A stretch of DNA of 64,000 nt, from the NCBI GenBank assembly GCA_943789005.1, contig CALSSL010000002.1:205716-269715 (forward strand), in the 5' to 3' direction. A program made the position numbers and the translations under genes. Origin of the DNA: an uncultured SAR86 cluster bacterium (GTDB lineage: Bacteria; Pseudomonadota; Gammaproteobacteria; Magnimaribacterales; D2472). Of this stretch, positions 10,565-19,620 are shown piece by piece. Under the pieces are notes generated by a model that saw nothing but the letters and a program-made list of their open reading frames with translations, was not told the origin of the DNA and made no database searches. Numbering within the stretch: the stretch's first letter is position 1; each line of letters starts with the position of its first letter.

Positions 10565-11183
10565 TTATAGGTCTTATCAATAAACCAATAATTAAAAAAA
10601 TGAGGCCAAGCAATCAGTCTTGGGTCTCCTAAGTAAAGCTGGTTCTCTACAGGAAAGGCTATTGTTTTTTCTAATGCTGCAATCTTGTATTTATGTTTAC
10701 TGTTCATCTTTGGATGAGTCACTATCTCTAAAAATGATCGTCTGCTTTTATACCTAACTAATGCTGCTCTCTCCCAAACCTCTGCATTTTCTATACCGAC
10801 TAAATCCATAGAATCATTAACCGCACTGCCCATATAATACTGGATGCGATGCTCTTTTTAAAAGTTCACCATACATATGTTCCATATACTCATTCATAAG
10901 CACATCTGGCGATTCTTCTGACACCGTGCCGTCTGGAAAAGTTGGATTTTCAGACATATCAATCACATTAACCATTATGAATTGCTTGCCTGAATCTTCT
11001 TCCATAAATTTTTGAAGTAACTCCTTTCATTCGAGGCTCTAAAACACGACCGTCTTTTAATGCATTGCTTTCAAATTTATTTGCATAATATTCAATCTCA
11101 TCATCAGTTAGTTTGCCGCCTAGGTCTGTGTACCAAATAAAAAAAGATGAATAAATAACTAGTAAAGAAATCCAAACCTTCAT
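10561..11183 (-). CDS. Unknown conserved-looking protein with N-terminal signal or anchor (two frameshifts)
   Basis: Three overlapping reading-frame pieces (11183-10968, 11005-10817, 10833-10561) join into one protein of about 206 residues; total length is 3n+2, so removing two bases restores one frame. One extra base lies in an A5 run near 11010-11015. The other lies between about 10818 and 10860. The N-terminus (MKVWISLLVIYSSFFIWY) is a signal peptide or membrane anchor. The rest holds a MVNVIDM segment and a conserved-looking VWERAALVRYKSRRSFLEI stretch that resembles dimeric alpha/beta-barrel proteins of the DUF1330 kind, a weak assignment. It lies 2 bases from the membrane gene upstream, suggesting an operon. 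I do not know its function. Confidence 0.6.
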
Positions 11184-11185
11184 AA

Positions 11186-11665
11186 TTATTTATTTCTCTT
11201 ATTTGCTACGGATAGTAAAAATACTATTGCTGTTATTCCAAAGGCTACTGGCGCCCCATCTATTCCAGGTGTGTTATCTGTTGTATAAGTTCCTATCATC
11301 CCAACGTCAACTCTAATGAGAGGATAAACAAATAATCTTATACCCCAATCAATAAGCCAAAATACATTCATTAAAGGGATAAGAGATTTATATTTAAAGA
11401 CAACCACCCAACAGACAAGGCAAAAAAGAAGCTGTGATGCACCCCATAAAGAAAAAAATCTATAAATAACCGGCATAGGATCTGGATCGCCAGTTAAAAC
11501 TACAAAGTTTGCAATTCCATGTAGGCCCCAAGATTCAAATAACATGTGAACTATAGATCGCCAAGTCATTAATGCTGTGAATAATATGAATGCCCATACA
11601 GCAATCTTTGGGCTATCAAGCTCGTTAGTAGCTGTCTTAGGTAAGATTTTAGAAAAATTAAACAT
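11186..11665 (-). CDS. Unknown four-helix membrane protein
   Basis: A 159-residue protein I do not recognise. Hydrophobic segments near residues 22-36, 68-90, 95-115 and 138-153 suggest four membrane helices in the inner membrane. No catalytic motif is visible. It is followed after 2 bases by the frameshifted gene at 10561-11183 in the same direction, so the two probably form an operon and may work together. It is divergent from the SOS-controlled umuDC, with 120 bases between the two ATGs. Confidence 0.6.
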   Translation of the reverse strand: MFNFSKILPKTATNELDSPKIAVWAFILFTALMTWRSIVHMLFESWGLHGIANFVVLTGDPDPMPVIYRFFSLWGASQLLFCLVCWVVVFKYKSLIPLMNVFWLIDWGIRLFVYPLIRVDVGMIGTYTTDNTPGIDGAPVAFGITAIVFLLSVANKRNK

Positions 11666-11752
11666 ACTTCTATTTTACATAAATCATATATATAGAGTGT
11701 AGATAATTTTGCACACTAGCTGATAAAGAAAATATTGTCCTCTTTCAATTTA

Positions 11753-11772
11753 TACTGTATATTTATACAGTA
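11753..11772 (+). promoter_or_regulatory. LexA-binding SOS box upstream of umuDC
   Basis: CTGT (11755-11758), eight A/T bases, ACAG (11767-11770), with flanking TA on both sides, is a perfect match to the E. coli LexA consensus TACTGT-N8-ACAGTA. It lies 13 bases before the umuD ATG at 11786 and would overlap its promoter. lexA itself is in this window (37253). Confidence 0.93.
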
Positions 11773-11785
11773 TTTAAAAATCCTT

Positions 11786-12214
11786 ATGAAAGTTAACTAT
11801 ATCGGAAAAATTTCTGAAGAAAATCTGCCGGCAATATTTGTCCCTTATTTTCTTGAGTCTGTGCATGCAGGGTTCCCCAGCCCTGCAAGCGACTATATTG
11901 AAAGTCCAATAGACTTAAATAAACATCTTATAAAAAATGGAGCAGCTACTTTTTTAGTTAGAGCCCAAGGCCAATCTATGCTTGGCTCTGGAATAACCGA
12001 TCAGGCAGTATTGGTTGTTGATCGCAGTGTTAAACCAGCGCATAACAGTATTGTTGTGGCATCTATTGATGGAGAGTTTGTATGCAAACGATTAAAGCTC
12101 AAGCCTAAAATGTGCTTGATGCCAGATAACCCCGATTACCCTCCTATCTTTATTAATCATGGTCAAGAATTAGAAATAGTAGGAACTGTTACAGCAGCTA
12201 TTAATAAGTTCTAA
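11786..12214 (+). CDS. umuD: DNA polymerase V subunit UmuD
   Basis: UmuD self-cleaves on RecA filaments and the product UmuD' joins UmuC in translesion polymerase V. This protein has the cleavage site Ala28-Gly29 (HAGFPSP; E. coli uses Cys-Gly), nucleophile Ser64 in GQSMLGSGI and general base Lys101 in DGEFVCKRL, the LexA/UmuD Ser-Lys dyad. I chose ATG at 11786 over an upstream start at 11735 because the earlier start would put the LexA box inside the gene and add residues with no UmuD counterpart. The stop shares one base with the umuC ATG (TAATG), as expected for coupled umuDC. Confidence 0.95.
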   Translation: MKVNYIGKISEENLPAIFVPYFLESVHAGFPSPASDYIESPIDLNKHLIKNGAATFLVRAQGQSMLGSGITDQAVLVVDRSVKPAHNSIVVASIDGEFVCKRLKLKPKMCLMPDNPDYPPIFINHGQELEIVGTVTAAINKF

Positions 12215-13476
12215 TGGCACTTGCTTTGGTAGATTGCGAAAGCTTTTATGCTTCATGCGAAAGGATCTTTCGTCCTGATTTAAAACATACGCCTATAGTT
12301 GTTCTTTCTAATAATGATGGTTGTGTGATTGCCAGAAGCAGCGAAGCAAAGAAGATGGGTGTTGGTATGGGAGTTCCATGGTTTAAAGTAAAAAATTCTT
12401 TTCTTTCCCAGGGCGGACAAGTCTTCTCATCAAACTTTACATTTTATGGTGATATGTCAGCCAGAGTGATGAATATTCTAGAAGGCTTTGTTCCAGAGGT
12501 TGAAATTTATAGCATCGATGAAGCGTTCCTGGGATTAGATTCTTTAGAAGAGCATTACAACTTATATGACTTTGGATGCCATATAAGAAGCCTAGTTAAA
12601 CAATGGACAGGAGTCCCAGTCAGGATAGGGATAGCGCCAACAAAAACACTGACTAAGATAGCTTTAAATGAAGCTAAAAGACTGAACGTACCAACCAAGG
12701 TTTATCAAATATCTACAACAAAAGAAATCAGAGAAGCCCTTCTTAATACTCCGGTCAATGATGTTTGGGGAGTTGGCAGAAGACTCACAGAACATCTTAA
12801 TAAAGCCAAGATAACAAATGCACTGCAATTAGCAGATCTAGATCCAAATTATATTAAAAGAAAATTCAGTGTAGTCCTTGAGAGAACAGTGAGAGAACTT
12901 AGAGGCCAAAGATGTCTTAATATAGAAGAGAATATTTCAGCAAAAAAACAAATCGTAGTCAGTAGGAGTTTTGGCACAAGGGTTACAGACCTAAAAACCT
13001 TGAGGCCAATTGTTAGCAACTTCGCAGTAAGGGCTTCTGAAAAATTAAGGCATGAAAAACAAAAGTGCTCTCAAGTTTCAGTCTTCGTTAGAACGAGTCC
13101 TTTTAGTGATAATAAGCCTCAGCATACTGGATATAAAACTATAGAGCTTTTTACCCCAACCAATGACACTAGAGATATTTTAGTAGCAGCTAAAAAAGCT
13201 CTCTTGCCTATTTTTAGATCTGGTTACGATTATGCAAAAGCGGGTATTCTTTTGAGCAGATTTAGCAATGAAACTACAAAGCAATATTCTCTTTTTAAAG
13301 ATCCAAATGAACCTAAAGAGAATTCAAAATTTATGGAATATATAGATCAACTCAATGCCTATGAGACTCAGATCTACTTTGCCTCACAAAATACAAAAAG
13401 ATGGTCGCCTATGAAACAGAATATGACCTCACCCAAATACACAACTAGCTGGTATGAACTACCAATAGCAAACTAA
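12214..13476 (+). CDS. umuC: DNA polymerase V catalytic subunit UmuC
   Basis: A 420-residue Y-family polymerase, close to the 422 residues of E. coli UmuC. The N-terminal ALVDCESFYASCERIF and YSIDEAFL segments carry the metal-binding acidic residues, and SNNDGCVIARS is the Y-family finger signature. The little-finger domain (about residues 240-350) follows, with a C-terminal extension as in UmuC and unlike the shorter DinB. It copies past DNA lesions with UmuD'2 and RecA. It is translationally coupled to umuD and shares the SOS box at 11753. Confidence 0.95.
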   Translation: MALALVDCESFYASCERIFRPDLKHTPIVVLSNNDGCVIARSSEAKKMGVGMGVPWFKVKNSFLSQGGQVFSSNFTFYGDMSARVMNILEGFVPEVEIYSIDEAFLGLDSLEEHYNLYDFGCHIRSLVKQWTGVPVRIGIAPTKTLTKIALNEAKRLNVPTKVYQISTTKEIREALLNTPVNDVWGVGRRLTEHLNKAKITNALQLADLDPNYIKRKFSVVLERTVRELRGQRCLNIEENISAKKQIVVSRSFGTRVTDLKTLRPIVSNFAVRASEKLRHEKQKCSQVSVFVRTSPFSDNKPQHTGYKTIELFTPTNDTRDILVAAKKALLPIFRSGYDYAKAGILLSRFSNETTKQYSLFKDPNEPKENSKFMEYIDQLNAYETQIYFASQNTKRWSPMKQNMTSPKYTTSWYELPIAN

Positions 13477-13489
13477 GTGCAAAAGCTTC

Positions 13490-13530
13490 TATTACAATAA
13501 AAAAATTGGCATAAATATTGCATTGTAATA
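13490..13530. repeat. Nine-base inverted repeat flanking a -35-like element
   Basis: TATTACAAT (13490-13498) and ATTGTAATA (13522-13530) are perfect inverted copies 23 bases apart, between umuC and the small gene at 13550. A -35-like TTGGCA lies between the arms. It could be a paired operator or a weak stem; it has no following T-run, so a terminator is less likely. Confidence 0.45.
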
Positions 13531-13549
13531 AGTATTTAGGAGGTATTTT

Positions 13550-13660
13550 ATGATTGATTATTGTTTAAGAGTCTATGAATTTTGCAGGCAAGAGCCTCTT
13601 TGGGCTGTAGCATTTTTCTTTTGTGGTTTTGTTATAGGTGATACTTACTTCACTCTATAA
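13550..13660 (+). CDS. Small single-helix membrane peptide (36 residues)
   Basis: An ATG at 13550 stands six bases after AGGAGG (13538-13543), the strongest Shine-Dalgarno I noticed in a window where such sites are mostly weak. It opens a 36-codon frame ending TAA at 13658. The N-terminal half is polar with two cysteines (Cys5, Cys12), and the second half (LWAVAFFFCGFVIG) looks like one membrane-spanning helix. I do not recognise it. It ends 3 bases before the convergent DUF2237 gene and follows the inverted repeat at 13490-13530. The ribosome binding site and tidy fit between neighbours are the main evidence that it is real. Confidence 0.6.
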   Translation: MIDYCLRVYEFCRQEPLWAVAFFFCGFVIGDTYFTL

Positions 13661-13663
13661 AAC

Positions 13664-14038
13664 TTAATTCATATCGATAGCGAATTCTTTTAGTATTTCA
13701 ATATCGATTATAGAAGTAGTTTTTTTATTTGTTTTCTTTAAATATATTTTAGGAGCTCGGCCATGCTCGTATGCTTCTTTCCATCTCTCTGCACAAACAC
13801 ACCAAGAGTCTCCTGCTTTTAATCCTGGAAAATTAAACTCTGGCCTTGGAGTTGAAAGATCATTGCCTCTAGATTTTGAGAAATCTAGAAACTCATCTGT
13901 TATTAGAGAACATACGATATGAAGGCCTCTATCCATTTGATCTGTGTGACAGAACCCGTCTCTAAAAAATCCAGTAATTGGATTGGAGCAACACTCCTCT
14001 ATTGGTTCATTAAAAATATTTACTTGTTGAGTTTCCAT
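13664..14038 (-). CDS. DUF2237 family protein
   Basis: A 124-residue cytoplasmic protein of the DUF2237 family, whose biochemical role is not established. The conserved pattern is easy to see: CCSNPITGFFRDGFC near residue 16, GLHIVCSLITDEFLDFSK, GNDLSTPRPEFNFPGLK, and GDSWCVCAERWKEAY near residue 80. The cysteines and the DLSTP segment are the family hallmark. It stands alone on this strand between the 36-residue peptide and the DCC-family gene. The name is well supported; no function should be inferred. Confidence 0.85.
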   Translation of the reverse strand: METQQVNIFNEPIEECCSNPITGFFRDGFCHTDQMDRGLHIVCSLITDEFLDFSKSRGNDLSTPRPEFNFPGLKAGDSWCVCAERWKEAYEHGRAPKIYLKKTNKKTTSIIDIEILKEFAIDMN

Positions 14039-14100
14039 TGAAACAAATCTTATTATTTAAAAACAAAGATATCCAGCACCAATGTTGATAAAATAATTTT

Positions 14101-14427
14101 ATGGATAATAACGGCAAAGTTCTCTTCAATGAAAAATGTTCTATCTGCAATTTTGAGATTAAGCATTATAAAAAAAGATCACACTTAACTTTTGATGACT
14201 GCAGTCACATGGAAGATAAATATCTAAAAAAACTTCATGTGGTTTTCGATGACGAAAAAGAATTGGTTGGTGTTGATGCCTTTATTTATATCTGGAAAAG
14301 AACAAAAGGATATGGATGGTTGGGTAAATTTGTTGGCCTTCCGATTATCAAACAATGCGCTATTTTTGCTTATTCAATTTTGGCTTTTTTATTATTTTGG
14401 CGCTTTAAAATATTTAATCGTTCATGA
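14101..14427 (+). CDS. DCC-family thiol-disulfide oxidoreductase-like protein (DUF393)
   Basis: A 108-residue protein with the DUF393 layout. The N-terminal NEKCSIC supplies the CxxC pair (the family usually has DxxCxxC, so the Asp is Asn here). VGVDAFIYIWKRTKGY follows in the middle, and a hydrophobic C-terminal helix (residues about 85-103) may anchor it in the membrane. Members are thought to act as small thiol-disulfide oxidoreductases, but direct evidence is limited. ATG at 14101. The Fur-box-like site begins 18 bases after its stop and more likely serves the next gene. Confidence 0.8.
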   Translation: MDNNGKVLFNEKCSICNFEIKHYKKRSHLTFDDCSHMEDKYLKKLHVVFDDEKELVGVDAFIYIWKRTKGYGWLGKFVGLPIIKQCAIFAYSILAFLLFWRFKIFNRS

Positions 14428-14444
14428 GAATTCATTCATGTAGA

Positions 14445-14471
14445 TGCGAATGATTATCAGAATGATTTGCA
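14445..14471. promoter_or_regulatory. Fur-box-like site upstream of ferritin-like gene
   Basis: Positions 14446-14464 match 13 of 19 bases of the Fur consensus GATAATGATAATCATTATC, including the core AATGAT-ATCA. The outer ends, TGCGAAT and ATTTGCA, form an imperfect inverted repeat. It lies about 25 bases upstream of the -35 of the promoter at 14497-14525. That is an activator-like position, recalling ftnA of E. coli, where Fur binds upstream and activates. Confidence 0.6.
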
Positions 14472-14496
14472 TTAAAAAAATACCTTATATCAATAG

Positions 14497-14525
14497 TTTA
14501 CAATATAATAAGATTGTTTTATAGT
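14497..14525 (+). promoter_or_regulatory. Candidate sigma-70 promoter of the ferritin-like gene
   Basis: TTTACA (14497-14502), 17 bases, TATAGT (14520-14525): a good sigma-70 promoter. The predicted transcript starts near 14532, about 37 bases before the ATG at 14569, and includes AAGGAG at 14556-14561. Confidence 0.6.
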
Positions 14526-14568
14526 TATTCAGATTCAATCAGTCTATACTGCTTAAAGGAGCGTTAAT

Positions 14569-15009
14569 ATGGCAATGAAACCACTTGATACAAAAGAAGC
14601 TTGCGGAATTTTAAATGAAATTATGGAGTACGAATTAGCTGGTGTTGTTCGCTATACTCACTCAGCAATGATGATAACCGGACCCTATAGAATTCCTATT
14701 GTTGCCTTCTTAAAAGAGCAAGCAACTGAATCACTTCTTCATGCTCAGGGAGCAGGTGAATTGATAGCGGGTCTTGACGGTCACCCTAGTCAAAGGATTG
14801 CAAAAATTGAAGAGACAGGAAAACATTCTATAAAAGATATTCTTGAAGAAAGTTTAGCTCATGAATTACATGCTGTGGGTTTGTATAAAAAACTTCTCGA
14901 AGAAGTTGAAGATAAATCAATCTATCTTGAAGAGTATGCTCGAGGAATGATCGGAGAAGAAGAACAACATTCTTTAGAACTTAAAAGAATGTTAAAAGAT
15001 TACGGATAA
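14569..15009 (+). CDS. Ferritin-like (bacterioferritin-type) protein
   Basis: A 146-residue four-helix protein that probably stores or detoxifies iron in the cytoplasm. Helix 1 carries YELAGVVRY (Glu22), helix 2 ATESLLHAQGAGE (His58), helix 3 LAHELHAVGLY (Glu94 region) and helix 4 GEEEQHSLEL, which aligns with the diiron ligands of bacterioferritin. In helix 2 the glutamate is four residues before the histidine instead of three, so the site may differ from classical Bfr. The heme-ligand methionine is not obvious. AAGGAG lies seven bases before the ATG. The Fur-like box upstream fits an iron-linked role. Confidence 0.78.
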   Translation: MAMKPLDTKEACGILNEIMEYELAGVVRYTHSAMMITGPYRIPIVAFLKEQATESLLHAQGAGELIAGLDGHPSQRIAKIEETGKHSIKDILEESLAHELHAVGLYKKLLEEVEDKSIYLEEYARGMIGEEEQHSLELKRMLKDYG

Positions 15010-15016
15010 AAAATAG

Positions 15017-15454
15017 TTAAACTTTTTTAAAATATCTTTGATGATGAGCTTCTGATAAATCTAAGAACTCTTTATTTACTTCATCTCTTATTGTCATCGG
15101 ATCATAATTTTTAAGACTGGTAATACCAAACTGTTCAAGGTCTAAATTTTGCGACCCTGCTGCTCTTAATAAATCAAAAATCCAAGTTAATGGATCCATT
15201 GAATTATTATAGTTAATTGCATTCTCTTTAAGTTTGATGGCAAGCAAGTCAACATCATGAATTTTAAATCGCTCTTGAAGAATGAGTATTTTAAATTTTT
15301 CTAATCGATCATTAACTAATGCCCTCTCGTCTTGAGAGTATTTTGGCCAACTAATTATTTCATGAACAAATCTTTTACAGCCCTTGCACACGTCATCTCC
15401 GTATGTTGTAGAACAAATACCTAGACAAGGTGTTGTGGATCTGTTTTTTTGCAT
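15017..15454 (-). CDS. DUF1289 domain protein
   Basis: A 145-residue protein whose N-terminus is a DUF1289 domain: TPCLGICSTTYGDDVCKGC, then HEIISWPKYS. The four cysteines (CxGxC...CxGC) and the EIxxW motif are diagnostic and suggest a metal or iron-sulfur site, but the function is not known. The C-terminal 85 residues extend beyond the usual 60-70-residue stand-alone form and have no domain I recognise. ATG at 15454, divergent from acnB. Confidence 0.8.
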   Translation of the reverse strand: MQKNRSTTPCLGICSTTYGDDVCKGCKRFVHEIISWPKYSQDERALVNDRLEKFKILILQERFKIHDVDLLAIKLKENAINYNNSMDPLTWIFDLLRAAGSQNLDLEQFGITSLKNYDPMTIRDEVNKEFLDLSEAHHQRYFKKV

Positions 15455-15557
15455 GATTAAACAGAATAATAACTCATTTTTAAATAAAATCTTTGAATTA
15501 GTAGAAGCCTTTTAGCTATAGGAGTAAAATAAGCCATCGTAAACAAGAAAAAACCAT

Positions 15558-18139
15558 ATGTTAAACGAATACAAAGCTCACGCAGACGAAAGAAAAGCAC
15601 AAAACATTCCTCCTCTTCCATTAGATGCAGATCAAACTTCTCAATTAGTAGATTTATTAAAATCTGAACATGAGGAGTCAGAATTACTACTTCATCTATT
15701 AAAAGAAAGAGTGCCAGCTGGAGTGGATCAATCTGCATACGTAAAAGCTGCTTTCCTTGCTGATATTACAACAGATAAAACATCAAGCCCTTATATAACT
15801 AAGACTGATGCTGTCAAAATTTTAGGGACCATGCTGGGTGGTTATAACATTCATCCATTAATAGAGTGTTTAAAAATTGATGAATTGGGCGATGTAGCTG
15901 CAGAAGCATTAGGAAAAACATTATTAATCTTTGATGCTTTCAATGAAATATTTGAACTAGCTAAAACTAATGAGCATGCAAAGAAAGTTGTTAATGATTG
16001 GGCTGAGGGCAAATGGTTTACAGAAAAGTCAGAACTGCCTGAGCAAATTAAACTTACCGTTTATAAGGTTCCTGGAGAAATTAATACCGATGATTTATCA
16101 CCAGCAACAGATGCCTGGTCTAGACCGGATATTCCACTTCATGCTTTAGCAATGTTCAAAATGCCAAGAGAGGGTCTTGAGAGACCGCTTGAAATTATTG
16201 AAGAATTAAAAGAAAAAGGAAATCCTTTGGTTTTTGTTGGAGATGTAGTTGGAACAGGCTCATCAAGAAAATCTGCAACCAATTCAGTGCTGTGGCATAT
16301 GGGAGATGAAATTCCTTCAATCCCGAATAAAAAAGAAGGTGGTTTTTGTTTTGGTGGAAAAATTGCTCCTATCTTTTTTAATACACTAGAAGATTCTGGC
16401 GCTTTCCCAATTGAACTAGATGTTTCAAAAATGGAAATGGGTCAAGAAATTATTCTTGAACCATTCAATGGCAAAGTTTTAGATGCTAACTCAAATGAAG
16501 TCATTTCAACCTTTGAGTTAAAGACTCCAGTTCTCCTTGATGAGGTTAGAGCAAATGGAAGAATTCCATTAATCATAGGAAGGCAATTAACCGATAAAAC
16601 AAGAGATGCTTTGGATTTAGAGCCAACAGATATCTTTAGAAGACCTGATGCAGAAGATGCTTCAGATAAGGGATATACGTTAGCTCAAAAAATGGTTGGA
16701 AAAGCATGCGGAGTAGTAGGCATAAGACCTGGAACCTATTGCGAACCAAGAATGACTACGGTTGGCTCCCAGGATACAACCGGCCCTATGACTAGAGATG
16801 AATTAAAAGAACTTGCCTGTTTAGGTTTCTCAGCAGACTTAGTTATGCAGTCCTTTTGTCATACTGCTGCTTATCCAAAACCAGTAGACATTGAAACTCA
16901 ACACAGCCTTCCAGACTTTATTATGAATCGTGGCGGCGTATCGCTTAGACCAGGTGATGGAATTATTCATTCATGGTTAAACAGAATGTTATTACCAGAT
17001 GGAGTCGGTACTGGTGGAGATAGTCACACAAGATTTCCAATAGGAATTAGTTTTCCAGCCGGATCAGGGCTTGTAGCTTTTGCTGCAACTTTGGGAGTGA
17101 TGCCATTGGATATGCCTGAATCAGTTTTAGTAAGATTTAAAGGTGAAATGCAACCAGGCATAACACTTAGGGATCTTGTTAATGCTATTCCTTATGCAGC
17201 AATCCAAAAAGGATTACTGACTGTTGCTAAAGAAGGTAAGAAAAATGTTTTTTCTGGAAGATGTCTTGAAATCGAAGGACTGCCAGATATGAAAGTTGAA
17301 CAAGCATTTGAATTATCAGATGCTTCAGCTGAGCGATCAGCCTCAGGTTGTACAGTTAGACTTAATAAGGAACCAATTATTGAATATTTAAAGTCTAATA
17401 TTGTGATGCTCAGATGGATGATAGCTAGCGGTTATGGAGATGCTAAAACATTAGAGAGAAGAGCTCAGGCAATGGAAGAATGGATGAAAATCCAGAATTA
17501 TTGCAACCGGATGAAAATGCTGAATATGCAGAAATCATTGAGATAGATCTAAATGAAATAACCGAGCCATTATTAGCATGTCCTAATGATCCTGATGACA
17601 TTAAACCTTTGTCTGAAGTAGCTAATACTGAAATTCAAGAAGTGTTTATAGGCTCGTGTATGACTAACATTGGTCATTTCAGGGCAGCAGGAACATTATT
17701 ACAAAAATATAACGGAACAAAAGCTAGGCTTTGGGTTGTACCGCCAACCAAGATGGATGAAAAGCAACTTATGGAAGAAGGTATTTATAATATCTTTGGA
17801 GTTTCAGGTGCGAGAACTGAGCTACCTGGGTGTTCGTTATGTATGGGTAACCAAGCTAGAGTGTTAGCTAACTCCACTGTGGTATCTACCTCTACAAGAA
17901 ATTTCCCAAATAGACTTGGTGATGGTGCAAACGTATTTTTAGCCTCTGCTGAATTGTCAGCAATAGCATCAGTTATCGGAAGACTTCCTACAGTAGAGGA
18001 ATATCATAAGTACATGGAGGACATTAACCCTCTTTCTGATGAGATATATAGATATCTAAACTTCAACGAGATAGATACCTATGTTGAGAGCGCAAACTCA
18101 GCAAATATACCTGCTATAAATATTGTTAATCCAATCTAA
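15558..18139 (+). CDS. acnB: Aconitate hydratase B (frameshifted in this sequence)
   Basis: AcnB interconverts citrate and isocitrate in the TCA cycle and may also hydrate 2-methylaconitate. The sequence follows E. coli AcnB end to end: N-terminal HEAT-like domain ([13 protein letters not shown]), [33 protein letters not shown], and the C-terminal cluster cysteines in FIGSCMTN and CSLCMGN. The frame breaks near 17482. The first frame ends EEWMKIQNY, the second continues [17 protein letters not shown], so one missing base (probably G in a GGG run) would give EEWDENPELL as in E. coli. Length is 3n-1, consistent with one lost base and about 860 residues. The stop overlaps that of convergent purF (CTAA). 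Confidence 0.94.
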
Positions 18140-19620
18140 GCTTTAGCTTTTTCTCGTTGAGCTTTGACCTCATCTTGTCGACTTATTTCTAGGTCTTCAA
18201 GATAGGTATCTCCAAGTGGAGTTATGTATTCGCCTGTAAAGATAGAAGTTTCAAACTCCTTGATATCGGGATTTCCAAACTGACAGGCATGGATTAGATC
18301 TTCTAACGTCTGGTAGATAAGCCAATCAGCTCCAATCTCTTTTGCAACCTCTTCATCTGTTCTATTGGCAGCTATGAGCTCGCTTGTTGCTGGCATATCT
18401 ATGCCGTATAAATTTTGATATTTAATTGCTGGTGCTGCTGAGGCGAAATATACCTTTTTAGCTCCTGCCTCTTTGGCCATTTCAATTATTTTTTTACTAG
18501 TTGTTCCTCTCACAATTGAGTCATCAACCAAAAGTACATTTTTACCTTCAAACTCTAGACCAAGAATATTAAGCTTTCTTCTTACAGACTTTCTTCGCTC
18601 TTCTTGATACGGCATAATAAATGTTCTTCCAATATACCTGTTCTTCACAAATCCCTCCCTGTAAGGGACGTTTAAATCAACTGCGAGTTGCAAGGCTGCG
18701 GTAGTTGAGCTATCTGGTATAGGAATTACAACATCAATATCATGATCAGGATTTTTCTTTTTAATGAGCTCTGCAAGTTTTGATCCCATTCTCATACGAG
18801 CCTTGTATACAGATATTTCATCAATTTTTGAATCAGGTCTTGAAAAATATACGTACTCAAAAATACAAGGTCTTTTTTTGGGTTCCTCAGAGCACTGTTG
18901 AGAGTGAAAATTACCTTTTTTATCAATAAAAACTGCTTCGCCAGGCTCAACATCCCTTAATTTTTTAAATCCTTGAGATTCAAATAAAGCATCCTCAGAT
19001 GCAATAATATATTCATCTCGTGTCTCACCTTTTCTAATACCAATGCTTAATGGTCTGATTGCATTATTATCTCTAAATGCCAAGATACCATGACCTGTAA
19101 TTAAAGCTAAAACCGCATAAGCGCCGTCACATCTTCTATGTGTTTTTGATACAGCTTTAAATATATGTTCTGCGGATGGGTAGATCTCTCTTTGTTTACC
19201 TAGCTCGTGAGCAAAAATATTTAAAAGGACTTCTGAATCTGAATCAGTATTAAGGTGTCTCATTTCTGCATGAAACAGTTGAACACCAAGCTCTTTTGAA
19301 TTAGTTAAATTACCATTGTGAACCATGCTAATTCCATAGGGTGAATTAACATACATGGGTTGAGCAAACTCTTTGCCTGCTCCGCCTGCTGTAGGATATC
19401 GGACATGGCCTATTCCATAATTACCAATAAGCTTATTCATATGACGTTGTTGAAAAACATCTCTGACGTAACCCATAGATTTTCTACTATTTAGTTTGTC
19501 GTCACCATCACAAACCACCATACCAGCTGCATCCTGACCTCTGTGTTGAAGCATTAAAAGAGAGTCATATATCTCTGCAGCTACATTAGTTTCAGCAGAA
19601 ATTCCAACTATTCCACACAT
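18136..19620 (-). CDS. purF: Amidophosphoribosyltransferase
   Basis: PurF makes phosphoribosylamine from PRPP and glutamine, the first step of purine synthesis. At 494 residues it is the normal length. The N-terminal nucleophile Cys2 in MCGIVGIS marks the glutaminase half. VRYPTAGG and the phosphoribosyltransferase PRPP loop [16 protein letters not shown] (about residue 360) mark the second half. It is the last gene of the long run that starts at aroC. Its ATG overlaps the cvpA stop by one base (TAATG), the standard cvpA-purF pair. Confidence 0.97.
   Translation of the reverse strand: MCGIVGISAETNVAAEIYDSLLMLQHRGQDAAGMVVCDGDDKLNSRKSMGYVRDVFQQRHMNKLIGNYGIGHVRYPTAGGAGKEFAQPMYVNSPYGISMVHNGNLTNSKELGVQLFHAEMRHLNTDSDSEVLLNIFAHELGKQREIYPSAEHIFKAVSKTHRRCDGAYAVLALITGHGILAFRDNNAIRPLSIGIRKGETRDEYIIASEDALFESQGFKKLRDVEPGEAVFIDKKGNFHSQQCSEEPKKRPCIFEYVYFSRPDSKIDEISVYKARMRMGSKLAELIKKKNPDHDIDVVIPIPDSSTTAALQLAVDLNVPYREGFVKNRYIGRTFIMPYQEERRKSVRRKLNILGLEFEGKNVLLVDDSIVRGTTSKKIIEMAKEAGAKKVYFASAAPAIKYQNLYGIDMPATSELIAANRTDEEVAKEIGADWLIYQTLEDLIHACQFGNPDIKEFETSIFTGEYITPLGDTYLEDLEISRQDEVKAQREKAKA

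Noticed and set aside
14237..14443. Alternative 68-codon frame in the DCC-family gene
   Set aside because: Out of frame with the CxxC protein, which has the family pattern.
15457..15738. Reverse-strand 93-codon frame over the acnB start
   Set aside because: Covers the acnB N-terminus, which is strongly supported; no motif and no ribosome binding site.
18126..18150. Bidirectional terminator between acnB and purF
   Set aside because: The AAGCTTTAGCTTTTT stretch pairs only with an impossible two-base loop.
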